Assembly (NCBI GenBank): GCA_052437175.1
Contig: JBQVOK010000001.1
Span: 248,001 to 312,000, forward strand
From: JACVCJ01 sp052437175
Lineage (GTDB): Bacteria; Bacteroidota; Bacteroidia; CAIKAF01
Length of the DNA: 64,000 nucleotides
Direction of reading: 5' to 3'
Position 1 is the first letter of the stretch, and every line of letters begins with the position of its first letter. This document shows positions 24,934 through 32,259 of the stretch, in pieces. The notes beneath the pieces were generated by a model. That model did not search any database, was not told where the DNA came from, and saw nothing but the letters and a program-made list of their open reading frames with translations. The position numbers and the translations under genes are program-made.

Positions 24934-25875
24934 AACGCCCTGTTTTTCGAGGGCTTTTACAATACCCGGCAGCTTACGCAGTAAGATCCACTCGCGGTTT
25001 TTGGCAAATGCCTCGCTGGTAGGATTACCCAGGTAACGTTTACCGGCTTCCAGATCTTCAATTACACCGGATTTGGCCAGGACCTGTGCACCTTTACCGA
25101 TGTGTACTTCCTTGGTAACGCCGATCTGTCCCCAGAGGATCACTTCGTCCTCGATACGGCATACGCCGGCTATGGCACATTGTGCGGCCATCAGCACGCG
25201 TTCGCCGATATAGGTATCGTGTCCTACGTGTATCTGGTTATCGAATTTACAACCCTTACTGATAATGGTATCGCCGGTAACGCCGCGGTCTATCGTACAC
25301 AGGGCGCCCAGTTCCACATCGTCGCCGATAAGCACGCGGCCGCAGGTCTGGAATTTATCGTAATACCCGGGGCGGCCCTTGAAGTAAAAGGCGTCCGCAC
25401 CGATCACACAACCGGCATGAATAATGCAGTTCTTCCCGATCACCACATCGCGGTAGATACACACGTTGGGGTGCAGGATGGTGTTATCGCCGATCTCTAC
25501 ATTGTCGCCAATGGTTACATTGGGACTGATGACCACATTTTTACCGATGCGGGCCGTGGGCGAAATGCCGTTATTGGGCTTTTGCAGGTCGGGCTTGCAG
25601 TAGGCGATCAGTTTATTGAGTGCCGAAAAAGGATCGCTGTGCACCAGCAGGTGCTTGCCGTAGGTATTTTCGGGAACGGTGTTGATAATGACCACCGAAG
25701 CGGCCGATTGCAGCGATTTTTTGTAGTATTTGGGATGGTCGGTGAAGGTAATGTCCCCTTCTTCCACCATGTGGATCTCGTTAAGCCCGGTGGCTTTGTA
25801 GTTTTCGTCCCCGTGCACGGTGGCCCCGATCAGTTCGGCGATCGTGCGCAGGCTGAGGGCCTGTTCGAATTTCAT
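24928..25875 (-). CDS. LpxD-like UDP-3-O-acylglucosamine N-acyltransferase (left-handed beta-helix)
   Basis: Hexapeptide-repeat acyltransferase related to LpxD of lipid A synthesis, 315 residues. The N-terminal UDP-binding domain (1-95) includes EEGDITFTDHPKYYKKSLQS (ends in SAASVVIINT), typical of LpxD. The beta-helix follows with repeats such as IGKNVVISPNVTIGDNVEIG. LpxD landmarks CTIDRGVTGDTIISKG and KFDNQIHVGHDTYIG are present; the latter carries the His expected to be catalytic. It differs from canonical LpxD in the ADAFYFKGRPGYYDK loop (instead of GADGFG...), so it may be the second LpxD-like paralogue found in many Bacteroidota. 6 bp after efp, probably co-transcribed. Confidence 0.82.
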   Translation of the reverse strand: MKFEQALSLRTIAELIGATVHGDENYKATGLNEIHMVEEGDITFTDHPKYYKKSLQSAASVVIINTVPENTYGKHLLVHSDPFSALNKLIAYCKPDLQKPNNGISPTARIGKNVVISPNVTIGDNVEIGDNTILHPNVCIYRDVVIGKNCIIHAGCVIGADAFYFKGRPGYYDKFQTCGRVLIGDDVELGALCTIDRGVTGDTIISKGCKFDNQIHVGHDTYIGERVLMAAQCAIAGVCRIEDEVILWGQIGVTKEVHIGKGAQVLAKSGVIEDLEAGKRYLGNPTSEAFAKNREWILLRKLPGIVKALEKQGVL

Positions 25876-25881
25876 CCGGCT

Positions 25882-26448
25882 TTATTTTACGCGTTCTTTA
25901 TACTCACGGGTCTTGGTGTCCACACGGATACGCTCGCCCTGCTCCACGAAAAGCGGAACCATAATGCGTACCTCGTTCTCTACGGTGGCGGGCTTCATCG
26001 GGCTACCGGAAGAATCGCCCTTAACGCCGGGTTCGGTATATACGATGGTGGTTTCCACGAACTGCGGCAGTTCGGCAAACAGCGGAATTTCCTTATCGGC
26101 ATGGAACACTACCTCTATATTCTCCATACCGTCCTGCAGGAACTCGGGGGCATCAATGAGGTCGGCGGTCAGCAGCAGCTGTTCGTAGGTCTGCGAGTGC
26201 ATAAAATTGTAGCCCTGTTCGTCTTTGTACAGGAACTGGTGCGGACGGCGTTCGATGGTCTGTATGTTTATTTTCTCGTCACCGCCAAAGGTATGGTCGA
26301 TGAGTTTACCGCTGGTAAGACTTTTCAGTTTGGTACGCATATTGGATGAACCGCGTCCGGTCTGAAAACGGAGAAATTCCACGACCACGAACAGGTCGTT
26401 GTTATGCTCGATGCAAAGGCCGCGTTTGATATCTGCTACTGTTGCCAT
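25882..26448 (-). CDS. efp: translation elongation factor P
   Basis: EF-P binds the ribosome between P and E sites and rescues polyproline stalling. 188 residues with the three beta-barrel domains: KOW-like domain I to about 65, then IERRPHQFLYKDEQGYNFMH (domain II) and the C-terminal VDTKTREYKERVK. The tip loop of domain I reads FQTGRGSSNMRTK, so the residue that is modified in other bacteria is Arg32 rather than Lys. Start ATG 26448. Preceded by AT-rich sequence and followed at 6 bp by the LpxD-like gene. Confidence 0.95.
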   Translation of the reverse strand: MATVADIKRGLCIEHNNDLFVVVEFLRFQTGRGSSNMRTKLKSLTSGKLIDHTFGGDEKINIQTIERRPHQFLYKDEQGYNFMHSQTYEQLLLTADLIDAPEFLQDGMENIEVVFHADKEIPLFAELPQFVETTIVYTEPGVKGDSSGSPMKPATVENEVRIMVPLFVEQGERIRVDTKTREYKERVK

Positions 26449-26536
26449 AATTTATTATAATAGAGTGCAAAAGTAATAATTATCTCCGAGCCGCGGAAGG
26501 GGAGCGGCGGAATATCCGGAGCGCTGCAAAAAGGCA

Positions 26537-26569
26537 TAAAAAAAGCCCCAACAGAGACTGTTGAGGCTT
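26537..26569 (-). terminator. terminator of the HU gene
   Basis: AAGCCTCAACAG, loop TCT, CTGTTGGGGCTT followed by TTTTTATG on the minus strand (stem 26543-26569). It lies 18 bp after the HU stop codon. Confidence 0.85.
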
Positions 26570-26586
26570 CCAAAAATGGTGTCAGA

Positions 26587-26868
26587 TTACTTTTTAGCAA
26601 CTGAAGCAGACAGATCAGCACCAGCTTTGAAACGTACCACTTTTTTTGCAGGAATTTTGATCTCTTTTCCTGTCTGTGGGTTACGTCCTGTGCGGGCTTT
26701 GCGCTCAGATACAGAGAAAGAACCGAAACCTACCAGAGATACACGGCCGTCTTTCTTTTTCAGAGCAGCAGTAACTGCATCAGTGAAAGCATCTAATGCT
26801 TTTTTTGAATCAGCCTTTGTCAGGCCGGCTTTTGATGCGATAGCATCAATCAATTCAGCTTTGTTCAT
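26587..26868 (-). CDS. hup: HU-family DNA-binding protein
   Basis: Histone-like nucleoid protein that bends DNA as a dimer, 93 residues, normal length. Starts MNKAELIDAIASKAGLTKAD and contains the signature GFGSFSVSERKARTGRNPQTG, with the DNA-intercalating Pro in RNPQTG, then KEIKIPAKKVVRFKAGADL. Monocistronic: promoter 26919-26949 and its own terminator. Confidence 0.97.
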   Translation of the reverse strand: MNKAELIDAIASKAGLTKADSKKALDAFTDAVTAALKKKDGRVSLVGFGSFSVSERKARTGRNPQTGKEIKIPAKKVVRFKAGADLSASVAKK

Positions 26869-26918
26869 TTTTGATTTTGGTTTTTGGTTAATAACTTAGT
26901 TATGAACGTTTATAGTAA

Positions 26919-26949
26919 CAAATGTAGGCGCAATCTCAATCTGTGCAAT
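26919..26949 (-). promoter_or_regulatory. promoter of HU gene
   Basis: Minus strand ATTG (26949-26946), 19-bp spacer, TACATTTG (26926-26919). The -7 box is an exact consensus match; the -33 box differs by one base. Confidence 0.65.
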
Positions 26950-27040
26950 AGGTGAGGGTAAAAAAAAGCTCTTTTTGTTAATAAAAACGGGCTTTTGTTA
27001 ATAACGCAGTCCCGTAAGCCCCGTTTTTAACGGTTTTTTA

Positions 27041-28000
27041 CTATTCAATAGCGGTGTAAACCTTGCCAGCATTGGGAAAATTCCGCATGCCTCTCAGGAA
27101 ATCGGCTGCAGGCATACGTTTTTTGCCCTCGGCCTGCATTTCCTTTATGCGTATGCTGCCGTCCGCCGCATGCAGGTAAATGCCTGTCTTAGCGTCGCTT
27201 GTATAGGTCCCGGGGCTTCCCTGTACATCGTAGGCCGGTTCGGCACTGAATATTTTCAGCATCTGTATTTTTCCGGTACCCGGGTCCCAGTAAATGCGTG
27301 CCCCGGGATAGGGGCTCAGTCCGCGTACCTTATTATATATGTTGCGTATGCTGTCTTCCAGGTCCAGGATACAGTCTTCGGGGAAGATCTTGGGTGCGGC
27401 GGGTAATGCGTCGCTGTTTACAGGCTGCGGCTGGGGCTGTATCTCTCCTTTTTCCAGTCCGTCTATGGTGCGTGCAATGAGCGGACCTCCGGCTATCATG
27501 AGGCGGTCGTGCAGGCTTCCGGCGTCTTCGTCCGCACCGATCTCCAGGCTTTCGCTCAGCAGGATATTGCCGGTATCGATCTTATCGTCGATCAGGAAGG
27601 TGGTAAGGCCCGTACGGGTCTCTCCGTTCATAACGGCGTGGTTGATGGGTGCCGCTCCCCGGTAGGCGGGCAGGAGAGAGGCGTGCAGGTTAAAGGTGCC
27701 CAGGCGCGGAATTTTCCATACCGACCGTGGCAGCATACGAAAGGCCACTACCACCATTACATCGGGGCGCAGGGCTTCCAGGGCCTGTATAAAGGCTTCG
27801 TCGCGCAGTTTTTCGGGTTGCAGCACCGGTATATGGTGTTTCAGGGCGGTCTTCTTTACATCACTTTGGTGCAGTTGCAGCCCGCGTCCGGCCGGTTTGT
27901 CGGGAACGGTGACCACTGCAGATACGTTATAGCCGTTACGCAGCAGGTATTCGAGCTGGGTGGCCGCAAAAGCCGGCGTACCCATAAAAACTATATTCAT
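27041..28000 (-). CDS. fmt: methionyl-tRNA formyltransferase
   Basis: Formylates Met-tRNAi with 10-formyl-THF for translation initiation. 319 residues from ATG 28000 (MNIVFMGTPAFAATQLEYL), normal length; the longer ORF to 28045 adds a non-homologous stretch. The substrate site LGTFNLHASLLPAYRGAAPI carries the catalytic Asn/His region, and GETRTGLTTFLIDDKIDTG holds the family Asp. The C-terminal tRNA-binding domain follows IYNKVRGLSPYPGA. Diverges from the transketolase operon. Gene ends close to a T-rich stretch with no clear terminator. Confidence 0.96.
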   Translation of the reverse strand: MNIVFMGTPAFAATQLEYLLRNGYNVSAVVTVPDKPAGRGLQLHQSDVKKTALKHHIPVLQPEKLRDEAFIQALEALRPDVMVVVAFRMLPRSVWKIPRLGTFNLHASLLPAYRGAAPINHAVMNGETRTGLTTFLIDDKIDTGNILLSESLEIGADEDAGSLHDRLMIAGGPLIARTIDGLEKGEIQPQPQPVNSDALPAAPKIFPEDCILDLEDSIRNIYNKVRGLSPYPGARIYWDPGTGKIQMLKIFSAEPAYDVQGSPGTYTSDAKTGIYLHAADGSIRIKEMQAEGKKRMPAADFLRGMRNFPNAGKVYTAIE

Positions 28001-28071
28001 GGGCACAAAGGTAAACGATTTCGGGAGCGGCAACCGCAAAAGCACTGTGGATAACAGGCTGAAATATTGTT

Positions 28072-28102
28072 TTTGTGGTTCGGATGTTAAGCTTTAGTTT
28101 TG
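28072..28102 (+). promoter_or_regulatory. consensus promoter of split transketolase, start codon near +1
   Basis: TTTG (28072-28075), 19-bp spacer, TAGTTTTG (28095-28102), an exact consensus match. The ATG at 28107 is only 4 nt after the -7 box, so the message is predicted to be leaderless or nearly so. Confidence 0.75.
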
Positions 28103-28106
28103 TGCC

Positions 28107-28970
28107 ATGAATCCCTACAGTATTTCGCAGGAAAAATTACCTGAGCTGTGCCGGCAGGTCCGCCGCGACATTGTACGTATGGTACACGCCGTAAATTCGG
28201 GTCACCCGGGCGGTTCGCTCGGATGCGCCGAGTTCTTTACGGCCCTTTACGGAAGTATTATGAAGCACGATCCTTCGTCTTTCCGCATGGACGGTATCGG
28301 CGAGGACATCTTTATCCTGTCCAACGGGCACATTTCACCGGTATGGTACAGTATACTGGCCCGCACAGGGTATTTCCCGGTGAGCGAACTGGCCACCTTC
28401 CGCAAGCTGGATTCACGCCTGCAGGGGCACCCGGCCACGGCCGAACACCTGGAAGGTATACGTGTGGCCTCCGGCTCCCTGGGGCAGGGTCTTTCCGTAG
28501 CGCTGGGCGCGGCCCTGGCCAAGAAGCTGAACGGGGACGACCGCCGCGTATTTACCCTGCATGGTGACGGCGAGCTGCAGGAAGGCCAGATATGGGAAGC
28601 GGCCCTGGCTGCCCCCAATATGAAGGCCGATAACCTGATCTGCACCGTGGACTGGAACGGACGCCAGATCGACGGCGATACCGATACGGTTATGCCCCTG
28701 GGCGATCTGAAAGCCAAATTCGAAGCCTTCGGATGGCTGGTGTTCGTGATCGAAAAAGGGAATGACCTGGCCGAGGTCACAGCAGGTCTGCAACGTGCGG
28801 TGGAAGCTTCGGGCAAAGGCCGCCCCGTAATGAACCTGATGCGTACCGAAATGGGCGCCGGGGTAGACTTTATGATGGGTTCGCACAAATGGCACGGCGT
28901 AGCTCCGAACGACGAACAGTTGCAGAGTGCCCTGGGCCAGCTGCAGGAAACTTCATTCGGCGATTATTAA
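28107..28970 (+). CDS. transketolase, N-terminal subunit
   Basis: Thiamine-diphosphate-binding half of a two-gene transketolase of the pentose phosphate pathway. 287 residues. ThDP/metal motif: FTLHGDGELQEGQIWEAALA ... ICTVDWNGRQIDG at about 150-190. AVNSGHPGGSLGCAEFFTAL near residue 30 and ASGSLGQGLSVALGAALAKK near 125 are standard. It needs the C-terminal subunit encoded 21 bp downstream. Probably leaderless (see promoter). Confidence 0.95.
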   Translation: MNPYSISQEKLPELCRQVRRDIVRMVHAVNSGHPGGSLGCAEFFTALYGSIMKHDPSSFRMDGIGEDIFILSNGHISPVWYSILARTGYFPVSELATFRKLDSRLQGHPATAEHLEGIRVASGSLGQGLSVALGAALAKKLNGDDRRVFTLHGDGELQEGQIWEAALAAPNMKADNLICTVDWNGRQIDGDTDTVMPLGDLKAKFEAFGWLVFVIEKGNDLAEVTAGLQRAVEASGKGRPVMNLMRTEMGAGVDFMMGSHKWHGVAPNDEQLQSALGQLQETSFGDY

Positions 28971-28991
28971 TCCCTTAAACTGTAAACGATC

Positions 28992-29948
28992 ATGACCAGA
29001 TACGAAAGCAAAGGAAATAAAGATACCCGCTCGGGTTTCGGCGACGGACTCACCGAACTCGGACGTACGAATAAAGATGTGGTGGCCCTTTGTGCCGACC
29101 TTACCGGTTCGCTTAAGATGGACACATTTGCCAAGGAGAATCCCGAACGTTTTTTCCAGGTGGGCATTGCCGAGGCCAATATGATGGGCATGGCAGCCGG
29201 CCTTACGATCGGCGGCAAGATACCTTTTACGGGTACCTTTGCCAATTTCAGCACGGGCCGCGTGTATGACCAGATCCGCCAGTCGATCGCCTACAGCGGT
29301 AAAAACGTAAAAATAGCCGCTTCGCATGCCGGACTTACCCTGGGCGAAGACGGCGCCACACACCAGATACTGGAAGACATCGGGCTGATGAAAATGCTGC
29401 CCGGTATGACGGTGATCTGCCCGGCAGACTATACACAGACAAAACAGGCCACCATAGCCAGTGCTGCCTGGGAAGGCCCGGTTTACCTGCGTTTCGGCCG
29501 TCCGGCCTGGCCGGTCTTTATCCCGGAAGATATGCCGTTCGAGATCGGTAAGGCCCAGCTGCTTTCCGAAGGAACGGACGTAAGCATCATTGCCTGCGGA
29601 CACCTTGTATGGCTGGCGCTCCAGGCCTGCGAAACACTGGAGAAAGAAGGTGTTTCGGCCGAGGTGATCAACCTGCATACCATAAAACCGCTGGATACGG
29701 AAGCCGTATTAAAGAGTATACGTAAAACACGCTGCGTGGTTACGGCCGAAGAACACAATATATGGGGCGGCCTCGGGGAGACCATTTCCGGTCTGCTGGC
29801 GCGCGAACTGCCGGTTCCCCAGGAATTTGTGGCGGTGAACGATACCTTCGGCGAAAGTGGTACGCCTATGCAACTGCTCGAGAAATACGGGCTGAATGCC
29901 GGAAGCATTGTTTCTGCAGCCCGCAGGGCGATTGAGCGTAAGGGGTAA
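28992..29948 (+). CDS. transketolase, C-terminal subunit
   Basis: Partner subunit with the pyrimidine-binding and C-terminal domains, 318 residues. VALCADLTGSLKM, RFFQVGIAEANMMGMAAGL (with the Glu that activates ThDP) and YSGKNVKIAASHAGLTLGED are typical; the C-terminal domain contains EVINLHTIKPLDTEAV and VTAEEHNIWGGLGE. Follows the N-terminal subunit by 21 bp; a terminator follows. 1-Deoxyxylulose-5-phosphate synthase is related but is a single longer chain. Confidence 0.95.
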   Translation: MTRYESKGNKDTRSGFGDGLTELGRTNKDVVALCADLTGSLKMDTFAKENPERFFQVGIAEANMMGMAAGLTIGGKIPFTGTFANFSTGRVYDQIRQSIAYSGKNVKIAASHAGLTLGEDGATHQILEDIGLMKMLPGMTVICPADYTQTKQATIASAAWEGPVYLRFGRPAWPVFIPEDMPFEIGKAQLLSEGTDVSIIACGHLVWLALQACETLEKEGVSAEVINLHTIKPLDTEAVLKSIRKTRCVVTAEEHNIWGGLGETISGLLARELPVPQEFVAVNDTFGESGTPMQLLEKYGLNAGSIVSAARRAIERKG

Positions 29949-29970
29949 TCTACTGATTCAGTAGGAATTG

Positions 29971-29999
29971 AATCCTTGTTAAAAGGATTTAATTTTTTA
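29971..29999 (+). terminator. terminator of transketolase operon
   Basis: AATCCTT (29971-29977), loop GTTAA, AAGGATT (29983-29989), then TAATTTTTT. A second small hairpin CTACT-GATTC-AGTAG lies just upstream. Confidence 0.75.
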
Positions 30000-30032
30000 G
30001 CTCTCGTTGTTTTATTTAATGAAATGTTTATA

Positions 30033-30040
30033 TACATTTG
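30033..30040 (+). promoter_or_regulatory. -7 box of Omp28-like gene
   Basis: TACATTTG fits TAnnTTTG and lies 23 nt before ATG 30064. The -33 box is only a T-rich stretch (30007-30013). Confidence 0.5.
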
Positions 30041-30063
30041 ATGAAAACTAAACGTTGAGAGAC

Positions 30064-31974
30064 ATGAAAAAAAGTTTACTCTTTGCAGGCTTGTGCCTGG
30101 GGGCTATTAACTTAGCCAGTGCTCAGATCTTTTCTGAAAATTTTAACGGAGTGCCGCTGACGGGCGGTACAGGTGTTTTACCTGCAGGCTGGGCCCAGTA
30201 CAATGTAGACGGTCTTACGCCTGCTTCTGCAACCTCTTATATGGGTACTTCGGCCTGGGTGGTACGCGCCCAGAGCGGTAATAATGTAGCTACCAGTACC
30301 AGCTGGTATAATCCGGCCGGTGTTTCCAACGACTGGATGGTTACGCCCGCCATTACTATTCCCAATACGGGCAACCCATACCTGCGATTTAAAGAACAGG
30401 CCTTCGAAGCGGCCTATGCAGACGGATACCGTGTATTTATCTCCACTACCGGTAACACGGTGGCCGATTTCACAAATCCTCCCGTATTAACGGTTGCTGC
30501 CGCCAATGCTACCGGACTTACCACCAAACTGGTGAACCTCTCCGGCAATATGGGCCAGACCATTTATATCGCTTTCCAGAACAACAGCAACGATAAAAAC
30601 CTGCTGTTCATCGACGATGTGGAAGTAGTTGACCTGCCGGCTTACGATGCCCGCCTCAACAACATCAACCTGCCGCGCTACGGTGTGGTGAATACCAATA
30701 CGTCTATGATCCTGAACGTAAGCAATGACGGTTCCCAGGCCATTACCAGTCTTACCATCGACTGGAACGACGGTGCCGCTCACAGTGCTACCATCAGCGG
30801 TCTGAACATCGCCCCGGGCGCTTCGGCCAACGTTACACACACTACACCGGTGAATTATTCTACCGTGGAAGAAAAAAACATCAGCGTAAACATTACCCAG
30901 GTAAATGCCAATACCGATGCCGTTCCGGCCAACAACACCGGTACAAGCCGTTTCAACTCCACCAGCTCTGCTCCCGATAAGGGCGTGCTGATCGAGGAAG
31001 GTACGGGTACATGGTGCGGATGGTGCCCGCGTGGTGCCATTGCCATGGAATACATGTACGATACTTACGGTGCACAGGGCTTCATCGGTATTGCCGTGCA
31101 CAACCAGGACCCGATGACCGTTTCTGCCTATGACAATGCGGCCAACTTCGGCGGTTACCCGAGCTGTAACGTAGACCGTACTATCCTGGATGCTTCTGTA
31201 TCACAGGGGCTGTTCGAGCAATACTTTGCTGCCCGCAAAGACCTGCCGGTTCCGGCTTCGATCAGCATTACCCCTACGGTAAGCGGTCAGGACATTACCA
31301 TCCCGGTATCTGCCCAGTTCGTAACAAAATTTGCTGCTGCTAACTTCCGCCTGGCTGTTGTAGTGGTTGAAGACGATGTTACCGGTACTTCTTCCGGTTA
31401 TAACCAGACCAACTATTATGCCGGCAATGCCAATGGCCCGATGGGTGGTTATGAGTCTAAACCCGATCCGGTTCCGGCTGCCGATATGGTATACGATCAC
31501 GTAGGCCGCGCCCTGCTGGGAGGTTACAACGGACAGACAGGAAGCGTTCCGGCTGCCATCAACGACGGACAGACTGCCAGCTACACCTTTAACTACACCG
31601 TACCTGCCACCAGCGATATGGCCCAGATCAAACTGGTTGCCCTGCTCATTGACCAGGCCGACGGTTCTGTGGTAAATGCCAAAGAAGTAAAAGTACAGGG
31701 TGGTGTTTCTGTAGAAGAGAAAGACGAAAACGCTTTCAGCTTTAACGTATACCCGAACCCGAGCACCGATTTCCTGAACGTAAGCCTGGAAAACAACAGC
31801 AACGTGAATACACTTACGGTTGTGGACATGAACGGTAAAGTGGTTTACACACGCGAGATCAGCGGTTCAGAGAACCTGCTCAGCATTCCGGTATCGCAGC
31901 TGTCAAATGGCAACTACCTGATCAGTGTTTCAGGTGCCGCTGCCAGCTACACCCAAGTATTCGTGAAAAACTAA
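30064..31974 (+). CDS. T9SS-secreted protein with choice-of-anchor J and Omp28/thioredoxin-like domains
   Basis: Surface or secreted protein, 636 residues. Signal peptide MKKSLLFAGLCLGAINLASAQ (cut after SAQ). Residues 25-195 form a cleaved-adhesin/choice-of-anchor J lectin-like domain (GWAQYNVDGLTP, SNDWMVTPAITI, LLFIDDVEV). Residues about 305-545 are an Omp28-type region with a thioredoxin-like CGWC motif at C318-C321 (EEGTGTWCGWCPRGAIAMEY), suggesting redox activity outside the cell. C-terminal T9SS sorting domain: FNVYPNPSTDFLNVSLENN, GNYLISVSG, ending TQVFVKN. ATG 30064 preferred to an upstream TTG at 30055. Codon use is strongly biased (highly expressed look). Confidence 0.9.
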   Translation: MKKSLLFAGLCLGAINLASAQIFSENFNGVPLTGGTGVLPAGWAQYNVDGLTPASATSYMGTSAWVVRAQSGNNVATSTSWYNPAGVSNDWMVTPAITIPNTGNPYLRFKEQAFEAAYADGYRVFISTTGNTVADFTNPPVLTVAAANATGLTTKLVNLSGNMGQTIYIAFQNNSNDKNLLFIDDVEVVDLPAYDARLNNINLPRYGVVNTNTSMILNVSNDGSQAITSLTIDWNDGAAHSATISGLNIAPGASANVTHTTPVNYSTVEEKNISVNITQVNANTDAVPANNTGTSRFNSTSSAPDKGVLIEEGTGTWCGWCPRGAIAMEYMYDTYGAQGFIGIAVHNQDPMTVSAYDNAANFGGYPSCNVDRTILDASVSQGLFEQYFAARKDLPVPASISITPTVSGQDITIPVSAQFVTKFAAANFRLAVVVVEDDVTGTSSGYNQTNYYAGNANGPMGGYESKPDPVPAADMVYDHVGRALLGGYNGQTGSVPAAINDGQTASYTFNYTVPATSDMAQIKLVALLIDQADGSVVNAKEVKVQGGVSVEEKDENAFSFNVYPNPSTDFLNVSLENNSNVNTLTVVDMNGKVVYTREISGSENLLSIPVSQLSNGNYLISVSGAAASYTQVFVKN

Positions 31975-31996
31975 TACGTATACATAATTTTTACAG

Positions 31997-32041
31997 AAGA
32001 CCGTCCCGTTTCGCTACCAGCGAGACGGGACGGTCTTTTTT
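31997..32041 (+). terminator. strong Rho-independent terminator
   Basis: AAGACCGTCCCGTTTCGCT pairs with AGCGAGACGGGACGGTCTT (near-perfect 19-bp stem, loop ACC), followed by a T-run. Confidence 0.92.
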
Positions 32042-32118
32042 ATTTTACAGCTGTGTAACCGGACCTTGCAAATTCTGTGCAGATTTTTTGTTAAGTTATC
32101 TGTTCTCAAAAGAGTATG

Positions 32119-32150
32119 CTTGCATAATAAAAATGTTTTTTATTACTTTG
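32119..32150 (+). promoter_or_regulatory. candidate promoter of HTTM/T9SS pair
   Basis: CTTG (32119-32122), 20-bp spacer, TTACTTTG (32143-32150), 7/8 match to the -7 consensus. The remaining gap to 32260 (about 110 nt) shows no ORF or clear structure. Confidence 0.4.
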
Positions 32151-32259
32151 CTTCTCACCAGATAAGAAAATAGTCTCTAACTCTAATCATTAATCCCCGG
32201 ATAATCTTTCACCATCCCCCGCACATTTTACTGATCTAAGCACCCGGTATCGCCTGTTC

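Noticed and set aside
25102..26349. 415-codon plus-strand frame spanning lpxD-like and efp genes
   Set aside because: It crosses two genuine genes on the other strand and has shadow composition.
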